Source: Pseudomonas sp. BGr12
GTDB lineage: Bacteria; Pseudomonadota; Gammaproteobacteria; Pseudomonadales; Pseudomonadaceae
Assembly: GCF_030272895.1 (NCBI RefSeq)
Contig: NZ_JALRNF010000032.1
Span: 13,202 to 77,201, forward strand
Reading direction: 5' to 3'
Length of the DNA stretch: 64,000 nucleotides
The notes under the pieces were generated by a model, which did not search any database, had not been told where the DNA came from, and saw only the letters and a program-made list of their open reading frames with translations. A program made the position numbers and the translations under genes. Below are positions 9,739 through 18,075 of the stretch, one piece after another (the first letter of the stretch is position 1; each line of letters begins with the position of its first letter).

Positions 9739-11586
9739 CTAGTGCGTTCCTTCTGCCGGTGGTGCCTCAGGCGTCGATGGCACGGCCGGCTGCACATCCG
9801 GCTTGATCCACCAGGTATTGATGCCGATGTCGTACTTGGGCGATACCTTCGGGTGGCCGATGTGGTTCCAGTAGGCGACCCGCCAGGTCTTGATGTGCCA
9901 GTTGGGGATCACGTAGTAGCCCCACTGCAGCACCCGGTCCAGGGCGCGGCAATGCTCGATCAGGCTCTGCCTGGAGCTGGCGTTGATCAGGTCATCGACC
10001 AGGCCGTCGATGGCCGGGTCCTTGAGGCCGATGAAGTTGCGGCTGCCGGGGTTGTCGGCGGCGGCGCTCTGCCAGAATTCACGCTGCTCGTTGCCGGGGG
10101 AGTTGGACTGCGGGTAGCCGCCGACCATCATGTCGAAGTCCCGCGAGCGCAGCCGGTTGATGTACTGGGACACATCGACGCGGCGAATCACCAGGTCGAT
10201 GCCCAGGTCCGCCAGGTTGCGCTTGAACGGCAGCAGGACGCGCTCGAACTCGGTCTGGGCCAGGAGGAACTCGATGGACACCGGTTTGCCCTGGGCGTCG
10301 ACCATCTTGTCGTCGACGATGCGCCAGCCGGCCTCCTGCAGCAGCTTGTAGGCCTTGCGCTGCTGTTCGCGGATCATGCCGCTGCCGTCGGTGACCGGGT
10401 TGGCGAAGGCCTGGGTGAAGACCTGGTCGGGGATCTTGCCGCGCAGCGGCTCGAGGATCTTCAGCTCGGCTTCATCCGGCAGCCCCCGGGCGGCCATCTC
10501 CGAGTTTTCGAAGTAGCTGCCGGTACGGGTGTAGGCACCGTTGAACAGCTGTTTGTTGGTCCACTCGAAGTCCAGCAACAGGCTCAGCGCTTCACGTACG
10601 CGCACATCCTGGAACAGCGGGCGGCGGATGTTGAAGACGAAGCCCTGCATGCCGGTGGGATTGCCGTTGGGCAGTTCTTCGAGGATCAGGCGCTTCTGCC
10701 GCACGGCCGGCACGTCGTAGGCGGTGGCCCAGCTCTTGGCCGCGGTTTCCAGGCGATAGTCGAACTGACCGGCCTTCAGTGCTTCCAGGGTGACCGAGCT
10801 GTCGCGGTAGTAGTCGGTGGTCATCGCGTCGAAGTTGTACAGGCCACGGTTGACCGCCAGGTCCTTGCCCCAGTAGTCCTTGACTCGCTCGTAGCGGATC
10901 GAACGCCCGGCCTTGACCTCGGCGACCCGGTACGGGCCGCTGCCCAGCGGGATCTCCAGGTTGCCCTTGTTGAAGTCGCGGGTTTCCCACCAGTGCTTGG
11001 GCAGTACCGGCAACTGGCCGAGGATCAGTGGCAGTTCACGGTTGTTGCTGTGCTTGAACTTGAACAGCACCCGCTGCGGGTCTTCGGCGATGACCTCGGC
11101 GACGTCGGCATAGTAGTTGCGAAACAGCGGGGCGCCGTTTTTGATCAGGGTATTGAAGGTGAACACCACGTCTTCGGCATGGATCGGGTGGCCGTCATGG
11201 AAGCGGGCTTCGGGGCGCAGGTAGAAGCGCACCCAGCTGTTGTCCGGAGCCTTTTCGATCTTGCCCGCCACCAGGCCGTACTCGGTGAACGGCTCGTCCA
11301 GGCTCTGGGTCATCAGGGTGTCGTAGATCAGGGTGATGTCGTCGGCCGAAACGCCCTTGTTGATGAACGGGTTGAGGCTGTCGAAGCCGCCGAAGCCGGC
11401 CTGGCGGAAGGTGCCGCCCTTGGGCGCGTCGGGGTTGACGTAGTCGAAGTGCTTGAAGTCGGCCGGATACTTGGGCGGCTCGTCGTACAGGGTCAGGGCA
11501 TGTTGCGGGGCGGCCAGTGCCTGGGTACTCAAGCAGGCCAGCAGCAGGGCGCAGGCCTTCAGGCGCAGGCTGGGCAATGACATCAT
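9739..11586 (-). CDS. nppA2: NppA2/YejA-type periplasmic peptide-binding protein
   Basis: Family 5 solute-binding protein, 615 residues. The signal peptide is [25 protein letters not shown], cleaved before [13 protein letters not shown]. Typical SBP_bac_5 segments follow, such as [20 protein letters not shown] near residue 125. The reading frame stays open upstream to 12363, but the ATG at 11586 is chosen because it overlaps the stop of nppA1 (ATGA), follows GGAG and leads straight into the signal peptide. It is the second of two tandem binding proteins. Confidence 0.93.
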   Translation of the reverse strand: MMSLPSLRLKACALLLACLSTQALAAPQHALTLYDEPPKYPADFKHFDYVNPDAPKGGTFRQAGFGGFDSLNPFINKGVSADDITLIYDTLMTQSLDEPFTEYGLVAGKIEKAPDNSWVRFYLRPEARFHDGHPIHAEDVVFTFNTLIKNGAPLFRNYYADVAEVIAEDPQRVLFKFKHSNNRELPLILGQLPVLPKHWWETRDFNKGNLEIPLGSGPYRVAEVKAGRSIRYERVKDYWGKDLAVNRGLYNFDAMTTDYYRDSSVTLEALKAGQFDYRLETAAKSWATAYDVPAVRQKRLILEELPNGNPTGMQGFVFNIRRPLFQDVRVREALSLLLDFEWTNKQLFNGAYTRTGSYFENSEMAARGLPDEAELKILEPLRGKIPDQVFTQAFANPVTDGSGMIREQQRKAYKLLQEAGWRIVDDKMVDAQGKPVSIEFLLAQTEFERVLLPFKRNLADLGIDLVIRRVDVSQYINRLRSRDFDMMVGGYPQSNSPGNEQREFWQSAAADNPGSRNFIGLKDPAIDGLVDDLINASSRQSLIEHCRALDRVLQWGYYVIPNWHIKTWRVAYWNHIGHPKVSPKYDIGINTWWIKPDVQPAVPSTPEAPPAEGTH

Positions 11587-13415
11587 TGGGCGTTCTCCGA
11601 AGGCTTTATCCACCAGCTGTTCAGCCCCAGTGTGTAGGGCGGCGTGGTGACGAAGGCGAACCGGTTGCGGTAGGCCAGGCGGTGATTGTCCAGGTACCAG
11701 TTGGGAATCATGTAGTAGTGCCACAACAACACCCGGTCCAGGGCTCGCGCCGCTGCCACTTGTTCTTCGCGGCTCTGGGCGGCGAGCAGGGTGTCGAGCA
11801 GGTGATCGACCACCGGGTCTTTCACGCCAGCATAGTTCTTGCTGCCCTTGGTCGCGGCCTGGCTTGAGTGAAAGTACAGCCATTGTTCGAGACCGGGGCT
11901 CAAGGTCTGGTTCAGGGTCATCAGAATCATGTCGAAGTCGAACTGGTCCAGGCGTTGTTTGTACTGGGCCCGGTCCACGGTACGCAAGCGCGCATCGATG
12001 CCGATGCTGGCCAGGTTTTCGACATAGGGTTGCAGGATCCGTTCGAGGTTCGGATTGACCAGCAGCAGCTCCAGCTTCAAGGGCTTGCCATGGCTGTCGA
12101 GCAGGCGCTGGCCGTTGAGTTTCCAGCCAGCCTGGGCCAGCAGGTCGAGGGCCTGGCGCAGTGTCTGGCGTTTGATCCCGCGCCCGTCGGTGTGGCTGAC
12201 CTTGTAGGGCTCGGTGAACAGGGCTGCAGGCAACTGGTCGCGGTAAGGCGCGAGCAGCAGCCATTCCTTGCCCACCGGCAAGCCGTTGGCGGCAAACTCG
12301 CTGTTGGGGTAGTAGCTGCTGGCGCGGCGATAGGCGCTGCTGAACAGGGCGCGGTTGGTCCACTCGAAGTCGAGCATCAGGCCCAGGGCCTGGCGCACCC
12401 GCGCATCCTTGAAGGCCGCCCGGCGGCTGTTCATGAACAGGCCCTGGGTCTGGGTCGGGATCTTGTGCGGGATCTGCGCCTTGATCACCTGGCCACGGCG
12501 CACGGCCGGGAAGTTGTAGCCATTGGCCCAGTTCTTGGCCTGGTGCTCGATGTAAATGTCGAACTCGCCGGCCTTGAAGGCTTCGAAGGCCACGGCACTG
12601 TCGCGGTAGAACTCGAACTCGACGCGGTCGAAGTTGTACTTGCCGCGGTTCACCGCCAGGTCTTTGCCCCAGTAGTCCTTGACCCGCTCGAACACCAGGC
12701 TGCGCCCTGGCCGTACCTGGGTGATGCGGTAGGGGCCGCTGCCCAGGGGCGGCTCGAAGGTGGTGGCCTTGAAGTCGCGGCCTTTCCAGTAATGGGCCGG
12801 CAGCACCGGCAGCTCGCCCAGGCGCAGGATCAGCAGTGGGTTGCCGGCGCGCTTGAACACGAAGCGGATGCGCCGAGGGTTGAGGATATCGACCCGTTTC
12901 ACTTCCTGCAGGTTGGTGCGGTAGATCGGGTGGCCTTCCTTGAGCAGGGTGCGGTAGGAAAACGCCACGTCACTGGCCGTGATCGGATGGCCGTCATGAA
13001 AGCGCGCTTCAGGGCGCAGGTTGAACACTACCCAGCTGCGGTCCTCGCTGTATTCCACGGAGCCGGCGATCAGGCCATAGCTCGAGGTCGGCTCGTCCCC
13101 CGACGGGTCGTACTGGCCGGTGCCGACCATCAGGGTCTCATTGAGCTCGTTCACCCCGTACTGCACGAAGTTGGGCGTGGTGACCGGGCTTGAGCCCTTG
13201 AAGGTGTAGGGGTTGAGCGTATCGAACGTGCCGAACGCCATGGCACGCAAGGTGCCGCCCTTGGGCGCTTGCGGATTGACCCAGTCGAAGTGGGTGAATT
13301 TGGCTGGGTACTTGAGCGTGCCGAACTGGGCGTAACCGTGGCTTTCGCTGATTGTGGCGCCCGCGGGAAAGCTCAAGGCCAGGCTGAATGACAGCAACAG
13401 GAGGGGACGTATCAA
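11583..13415 (-). CDS. nppA1: NppA1/YejA-type periplasmic peptide-binding protein
   Basis: The first binding protein of the transporter operon, 610 residues. The signal peptide is MIRPLLLLSFSLALSFPAGA. The mature part starts ISESHGYAQFGTLKYPAKF and shows the same family 5 segments as its neighbour ([39 protein letters not shown]). The two proteins are clearly paralogous but far from identical, so the duplication is old. It ends in a 4-base overlap with nppA2. A promoter should lie in 13416-13537; none of consensus quality is visible there. Confidence 0.93.
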   Translation of the reverse strand: MIRPLLLLSFSLALSFPAGATISESHGYAQFGTLKYPAKFTHFDWVNPQAPKGGTLRAMAFGTFDTLNPYTFKGSSPVTTPNFVQYGVNELNETLMVGTGQYDPSGDEPTSSYGLIAGSVEYSEDRSWVVFNLRPEARFHDGHPITASDVAFSYRTLLKEGHPIYRTNLQEVKRVDILNPRRIRFVFKRAGNPLLILRLGELPVLPAHYWKGRDFKATTFEPPLGSGPYRITQVRPGRSLVFERVKDYWGKDLAVNRGKYNFDRVEFEFYRDSAVAFEAFKAGEFDIYIEHQAKNWANGYNFPAVRRGQVIKAQIPHKIPTQTQGLFMNSRRAAFKDARVRQALGLMLDFEWTNRALFSSAYRRASSYYPNSEFAANGLPVGKEWLLLAPYRDQLPAALFTEPYKVSHTDGRGIKRQTLRQALDLLAQAGWKLNGQRLLDSHGKPLKLELLLVNPNLERILQPYVENLASIGIDARLRTVDRAQYKQRLDQFDFDMILMTLNQTLSPGLEQWLYFHSSQAATKGSKNYAGVKDPVVDHLLDTLLAAQSREEQVAAARALDRVLLWHYYMIPNWYLDNHRLAYRNRFAFVTTPPYTLGLNSWWIKPSENAQ

Positions 13416-13508
13416 GTCGGCGATCCGATCCAGACGGCTTGGGCTTTGTTCCAGCTACAGTAACAGCTTGTATCGGCTGGAAAAAGAGGTCGTCAGGCGG
13501 GGGAAGCG

Positions 13509-13531
13509 GGCTCCGGTCAATGGCCGGAGCC
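13509..13531 (-). terminator. Probable terminator hairpin of mltD
   Basis: An 8-bp perfect GC-rich stem (GGCTCCGG / CCGGAGCC) with a 7-base loop, just past the mltD stop on the minus strand. Only a mixed C/T run follows, so it may need Rho or act as an mRNA-end structure. Confidence 0.5.
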
Positions 13532-13537
13532 GGGTGC

Positions 13538-14959
13538 TCAGTGCGGCAGGTAGACGGTCAGGGTCTGGCCTGGCTTGAGGGCGTGGCCACTGCGTGGATT
13601 CCAGCGCTTGAGGTGCTGCATCTCGACGTTGAAGCGCTTGGCCACCAGGTACAGGGAGTCGCCTTTCTGGACCTTGTACTGGGTGGATTTCTTCTCGTTC
13701 TTGCCGGCGACGGACTGGGTGCTCTGCATGACCAGGGTCTGACCGGCCTTGAGGCGGTTGCCGGGCAGCTTGTTCCAGCGCTGCAGGTCCTTGACGCTGA
13801 CCTTGTTGGCCCGGGCGATGCTGGCCAGGCTGTCACCGCGCTTGACCCGGTAGCGGCTGTTGCGGGTAGCAGTGGTAGTGCGCGGCGCGGCTTCGGCCAG
13901 GGCGGCCTCGAAGACGGCCTTTTTCGGCTGCAGCGAGAGGAGCTCCTCAGGCTTCATGTTCGACAGACTGTCGGTCAGCAACTGCGCCTTGGCGGTCGGT
14001 ACCAGCAGTTGCTTGGGACCATCGACGGTCATGCGCTTCTTGAACGCCGGGTTGAGCTGGAACAGCTCGTCTTCGTCGATCTCGGCCAGCTCCGCGACCC
14101 GGGACAGGTCGAGGCGGTCGTTGATGGCGACGGCCTCGAAGTAGGGTTCGTTGGCGATCGGGTTGAGGTTCACACCGTAGGCCTGGGGCGTCATCACCAC
14201 CTGCGACAGGGCCAGCAGCTTGGGCACGTAGTCGCGGGTTTCCTGGGGCAGCGGCAGGTTCCAGTAATCGGTCGGCAAGCCGAGTCGCTCGTTGCGCTCG
14301 ATGGCCCGGCTGACGGTGCCTTCACCGGCGTTGTAGGCCGCCAGGGCCAGCAGCCAGTCGCCGTTGAACATGTCGTGCAGGCGGGTCAGGTAGTTCAGTG
14401 CGGCGTTGGTCGAGGCGGTGATATCGCGACGGCCATCGTAGAAACGGGTCTGGCGCAGGTTGAAGTGGCGACCGGTGGATGGAATGAACTGCCACAGGCC
14501 CACGGCATGTGCCCGGGAGTAGGCCATGGGGTTGTAGGCGCTTTCGATTGCCGGCAGCAGGGCCAGCTCCAGCGGCATGTTGCGCTCTTCGAGACGCTCG
14601 ACGATGTAGTGGATGTACAGGCTGCCACGGTCGCCGGCGGTTTCCAGGAACGAGGGGTTGCTGGCGAACCACAGGCGTTGCTGTTCGATGCGCGGGTTGA
14701 CCGCCATGTTGTCCTGCAGGGCGAAGCCCTGGCGCATGCGCTCCCAGACATCCTGGGGTGCCTGCTCCTGCTTGGCCGGAACGATCACCGGTTTTTGCTT
14801 CATCCGCGCCTGGTAGTTATGCGCGCGAACGCTCTCGGATTCGTCGAGCTGACGGGTGCTCTGGCAGCCCACCAGGGTGGCGGCCAGGGCCAGCGCACTG
14901 GCTTGGGCCAGGCGCGTCAGGGCGACGGAATTGAAGGTTCTGCGGCTGTTGGACGACAT
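13538..14959 (-). CDS. mltD: MltD, membrane-bound lytic murein transglycosylase D
   Basis: Cleaves the glycan strands of peptidoglycan, forming 1,6-anhydro ends. 473 residues. The N-terminus is a lipoprotein signal with lipobox LVGC (Cys near residue 33). The family 23 catalytic domain has the likely acid Glu in LLPAIESAYNP and the partner motif VGLWQFIPSTGRHF. The C-terminus holds two LysM peptidoglycan-binding repeats, starting at YRVKRGDSL and YKVQKGDSL. The ATG at 14959 is preferred to a TTG at 14983 because it gives a compact lipoprotein signal, although no strong ribosome site is visible. It is next to gloB, as in other Pseudomonas. Confidence 0.94.
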   Translation of the reverse strand: MSSNSRRTFNSVALTRLAQASALALAATLVGCQSTRQLDESESVRAHNYQARMKQKPVIVPAKQEQAPQDVWERMRQGFALQDNMAVNPRIEQQRLWFASNPSFLETAGDRGSLYIHYIVERLEERNMPLELALLPAIESAYNPMAYSRAHAVGLWQFIPSTGRHFNLRQTRFYDGRRDITASTNAALNYLTRLHDMFNGDWLLALAAYNAGEGTVSRAIERNERLGLPTDYWNLPLPQETRDYVPKLLALSQVVMTPQAYGVNLNPIANEPYFEAVAINDRLDLSRVAELAEIDEDELFQLNPAFKKRMTVDGPKQLLVPTAKAQLLTDSLSNMKPEELLSLQPKKAVFEAALAEAAPRTTTATRNSRYRVKRGDSLASIARANKVSVKDLQRWNKLPGNRLKAGQTLVMQSTQSVAGKNEKKSTQYKVQKGDSLYLVAKRFNVEMQHLKRWNPRSGHALKPGQTLTVYLPH

Positions 14960-15058
14960 TGGCGGAGAAGAAGTTCCGGGCAAAAATGTCGGGCGATTCT
15001 AGAAAGCAGCCCCCCTGTGGTCAACCTTTGAGAACTTTACGGCCCTAGCAGGCGCTGT

Positions 15059-15838
15059 TTAGAACTTGTCCTTCCAAGCGCGCAACCCAGCAAAAACAGC
15101 ACTGGGCGTGGGGTTTATCGGCCCGTTCCGTTCGTCTAATTTTTCTTTAACGGATGTTTCTGCGGTGCGCAGGAAGGGGTTGGTGAGCTTCTCGAGCGCC
15201 AAGGTTGATGGCAACGTGATGTGATCTTGCGCCCGTAAACGGGTAACGTCGTCGAAGCGTTGGACAATGTGTTGGTTGTCAGGTTCCACCGCCCTGGCAA
15301 AACGCAGGTTGCTCAGGGTGTATTCGTGGGTGCAGTACACCAGGGTCTGGGCGGGCAGGGCGGCCAGGCGCCCGAGGGAATGGTGCATCTGCTCGGGCGT
15401 GCCTTCGAACAGTCGGCCGCAGCCTGCCGCGAACAGGGTATCGCCACAGAACAGCAGGGGCGTGGCCGCCTGCGCGCAGTAATAGGCAATGTGTCCCAGG
15501 GTGTGTCCGGGCACTGCAATGATCTGGAAATCCAGGCCCAGAACGCGCACGCTGTCGTTGTCGTCCAGCGCCAGGTCGCGGCCGGGAATACGCTCGTGCG
15601 CCGGGCCGCAGACCCGAGCACCGGTGCGCGCCTTGAGCTGTTCGACGCCGCCGACATGGTCGTGATGGTGATGGGTGACCAGGATGTCGCTCAGTTGCCA
15701 GCCCGGATGCGCGGCAAGCCAGGCCAGTACCGGCGCCGCATCGCCCGGGTCGACCACCGCACAACGCTGGTTGGCAGAATCCTGTAACAACCAGATGTAG
15801 TTATCGGTGAAAGCGGGCAGGGCATCGATCTGTATCAT
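15059..15838 (-). CDS. gloB: GloB, hydroxyacylglutathione hydrolase (glyoxalase II)
   Basis: Hydrolyses S-lactoylglutathione to lactate and glutathione in methylglyoxal detoxification. 259 residues, the normal length. The metallo-beta-lactamase binuclear metal site is seen as [10 protein letters not shown] (about 54-63), [11 protein letters not shown] and [17 protein letters not shown]. The C-terminal substrate domain includes the usual [13 protein letters not shown]. The ATG at 15838 is preferred to the in-frame TTG at 15853. It is divergent from the methyltransferase gene, with a 79-bp shared promoter region. Confidence 0.95.
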   Translation of the reverse strand: MIQIDALPAFTDNYIWLLQDSANQRCAVVDPGDAAPVLAWLAAHPGWQLSDILVTHHHHDHVGGVEQLKARTGARVCGPAHERIPGRDLALDDNDSVRVLGLDFQIIAVPGHTLGHIAYYCAQAATPLLFCGDTLFAAGCGRLFEGTPEQMHHSLGRLAALPAQTLVYCTHEYTLSNLRFARAVEPDNQHIVQRFDDVTRLRAQDHITLPSTLALEKLTNPFLRTAETSVKEKLDERNGPINPTPSAVFAGLRAWKDKF

Positions 15839-15917
15839 GGTGCGATTCGCCAAACGTTGGACATGGGTGCATCTTAGTAGCTATGCGCGCTGTCGAGAAC
15901 CTTCAAGGGAGACTGCA

Positions 15918-16676
15918 ATGACCGATCAAGCCTTCGCCCAGGCCGATCCGCAGTGGCTGGAGCTGATCAGCCTGGCCCGCGACTGGTTCGCCGGTCCCCT
16001 GGGGCAATTGATGCTGCACGAGGAGCAACGGCTGCTCGAAGAAGAACTGGGGCGCTACTTCGGCGGCTACCTGGTGCACTACGGGCCCTGCGCCGAACCA
16101 CCGCCCAGCGCCCCGCGGGTGCAGCGCAACGTGCGCCTGGGGGCGCCGTTGCCGGGGGTCGACATCGTCTGCGAAGAGCAGGCCTGGCCATTGAGCGAGC
16201 ACGCCGCCGACGTGGTGGTGCTGCAGCATGGCCTGGACTTCAGCCTGTCGCCCCATGGCCTGTTGCGCGAGGCGGCCAGCAGCGTGCGTCCGGGCGGGCA
16301 TTTGCTGATCGTCGGCATCAACCCCTGGAGCAGCTGGGGCGTGCGTCGGGTGTTTGCCCACGATGCCTTGCGCAAGGCGCGCTGCATTTCCCCTTCACGG
16401 GTCGGCGACTGGCTCAACCTGCTGGGTTTTGCGCTGGAGAAACGCCGCTTCGGGTGCTATCGTCCGCCGCTTGCATCCCCCGCCTGGCAACAGCGCCTGG
16501 CTGGCTGGGAGCGGATCGCCGGTGGCTGGCAAAGTGCCGGTGGTGGCGTCTACCTGCTGGTGGCGCGCAAGATGGTGGTCGGCCTGCGGCCACTGCGCCT
16601 GGAGCGGCGCGAGCCGATGGGCAAGCTGCTGCCGCTGCCGATGGCCAAGGTCAACCGGCGTCATTCCGAACCCTGA
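15918..16676 (+). CDS. Class I SAM-dependent methyltransferase-like protein
   Basis: 252 residues. The middle fits a Methyltransf_11-type fold: LGAPLPGVDIVCEEQAWPLSEHAADVVVL contains the post-I and motif II region, and VRPGGHLLIVGINPWS is the usual post-motif III strand. A clear glycine-rich motif I (E/DxGxGxG) is missing, so SAM binding is uncertain. The start at 15918 follows AAGGGAGA. It sits between gloB and rnhA, as its homologue does in P. aeruginosa. The substrate is unknown. Confidence 0.82.
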   Translation: MTDQAFAQADPQWLELISLARDWFAGPLGQLMLHEEQRLLEEELGRYFGGYLVHYGPCAEPPPSAPRVQRNVRLGAPLPGVDIVCEEQAWPLSEHAADVVVLQHGLDFSLSPHGLLREAASSVRPGGHLLIVGINPWSSWGVRRVFAHDALRKARCISPSRVGDWLNLLGFALEKRRFGCYRPPLASPAWQQRLAGWERIAGGWQSAGGGVYLLVARKMVVGLRPLRLERREPMGKLLPLPMAKVNRRHSEP

Positions 16677-16724
16677 GTCCGGGCCCCTTGGGCGCGGGTA
16701 TCCCTATTGTCGAAAAGGCTGTAA

Positions 16725-17168
16725 ATGAGCGATAGCGTCGAAATCTTCACCGATGGTGCCTGCAAGGGCAATCCCGGCCCGGGTGGCTGGGGCGTGCTGA
16801 TGGTGTGCAAGGGCGTCGAGAAGGAGTTGTGGGGCGGCGAACGCAACACCACCAACAACCGCATGGAGCTGATGGCCGCGATCAAGGGCCTGGAAGCGCT
16901 CAAGCGCGAGTGCGAGGTGCTGCTGGTGACCGACTCCCAGTACGTGATGAAAGGCATCACCGAGTGGATGGTCAACTGGAAGAAGCGCGGCTGGAAGACC
17001 GCCGCCAAGGAGCCGGTGAAGAATGCCGACCTGTGGCAGTTGCTCGATGAGCAGGTGGGCCGCCACAAGGTGACCTGGAAGTGGGTGCGCGGGCATGTCG
17101 GCCACGATGGCAACGAGCGCGCCGACCAGCTGGCCAACCGCGGCGTCGACGAACTGCTCGGACGCTGA
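16725..17168 (+). CDS. rnhA: Ribonuclease HI
   Basis: Cuts the RNA strand of RNA-DNA hybrids. 147 residues. All four acidic residues of the active site are visible: the Asp in [12 protein letters not shown] (Asp10), the Glu in NNRMELMA, the Asp in [10 protein letters not shown] and the Asp in NERADQLAN. The basic handle region [15 protein letters not shown] is present, so this is the E. coli-type enzyme. It lies 80 bases before dnaQ on the same strand; in E. coli this pair is divergent, in Pseudomonas it is in tandem. Confidence 0.96.
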   Translation: MSDSVEIFTDGACKGNPGPGGWGVLMVCKGVEKELWGGERNTTNNRMELMAAIKGLEALKRECEVLLVTDSQYVMKGITEWMVNWKKRGWKTAAKEPVKNADLWQLLDEQVGRHKVTWKWVRGHVGHDGNERADQLANRGVDELLGR

Positions 17169-17247
17169 GGCTCACCCCGACCCTTCACCCTGAGGTAGAA
17201 TGGTCGGCTTTCACCCGTCATGCAGTACGCAACAGGAGGCCACCGGC

Positions 17248-17997
17248 GTGGAGCTTCACAACAACAGGTCGGTAGTCCTGGACACCGAAACCACCGGTAT
17301 GCCGGTCACCGACGGTCACCGCATCATCGAGATCGGCTGTGTCGAACTGATGGGCCGGCGCCTGACCGGGCGGCACTTCCACGTCTACCTGCAACCCGAT
17401 CGCGAAAGTGATGAAGGCGCCATCGGCGTCCACGGCATCACCGATGCCTTCCTGGTCGACAAGCCGCGCTTCGCCGAGGTCGCCGAAGAGTTCTTCGAGT
17501 TCATCCAGGGCGCCCAACTGATCATCCACAACGCGGCGTTCGACGTTGGCTTCATCAACAACGAATTCGCCTTGCTCGGTCAGCACGATCGCGCCGATAT
17601 CTCCCGGCACTGCACCATCCTCGACACCCTGGTAATGGCGCGCGGCCGTCACCCGGGCCAGCGCAACAGCCTCGACGCCCTGTGCAAACGCTACGGCGTC
17701 GACAACTCCGGCCGTGACCTGCACGGCGCACTGCTCGACTCGGAGCTGCTGGCCGACGTCTACCTGAGCATGACCGGTGGCCAGACCAGCCTGTCGCTGG
17801 CCGGGCAGGGTGCCGATGGCGAAGAGAGCAGCGAGGGCAGCCGTGGCAGCGAGATCCGTCGCCTGGTCGGCCGTACGCCCGGGCGGATCATCCAGGCCAG
17901 CGAGCAGGAACTCGAAGCCCATGTGGCGCGCCTGGAAGCCATTGCCAAGTCAGCCGGTGGCCCGGCGCTCTGGCAACAATTGTCCGAGGCCAACTGA
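17248..17997 (+). CDS. dnaQ: DNA polymerase III epsilon subunit (3'-5' proofreading exonuclease)
   Basis: Proofreading subunit of the replicative polymerase core, 249 residues. The three exonuclease motifs are visible: LDTETTG (about 10-16), IIHNAAFDVGFINNE (about 92-106) and HGALLDSELLADVY (about 158-171). The C-terminal part after about 190 is the flexible region that binds the alpha subunit. The GTG at 17248 is chosen because AACAGGAGG lies 9 bases before it. The frame stays open to an ATG at 17200, but that extension does not look like protein of this family. Confidence 0.95.
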   Translation: MELHNNRSVVLDTETTGMPVTDGHRIIEIGCVELMGRRLTGRHFHVYLQPDRESDEGAIGVHGITDAFLVDKPRFAEVAEEFFEFIQGAQLIIHNAAFDVGFINNEFALLGQHDRADISRHCTILDTLVMARGRHPGQRNSLDALCKRYGVDNSGRDLHGALLDSELLADVYLSMTGGQTSLSLAGQGADGEESSEGSRGSEIRRLVGRTPGRIIQASEQELEAHVARLEAIAKSAGGPALWQQLSEAN

Positions 17998-17999
17998 GG

Positions 18000-18039
18000 C
18001 GATTTGCCGCGCAAGGGGGCAAGCAGGCTTCTACCCTGA
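18000..18039. repeat. Decayed single REP element
   Basis: The stretch between dnaQ and ldcA (GGCAAGCAGGCTTCTACC) resembles the right half of the intact REPs in this window (GGCAAGCCCGCTCCTAC), but with several changes and no inverted partner. Confidence 0.4.
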
Positions 18040-18075
18040 AATGACCGACCCGTCATTCGGAGCAGGCGCCCCCTC

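Noticed and set aside
11587..12363. N-terminal extension of the NppA2 frame
   Set aside because: It would run over nppA1 and precede a clear signal peptide; the ATG at 11586 is coupled to the nppA1 stop.
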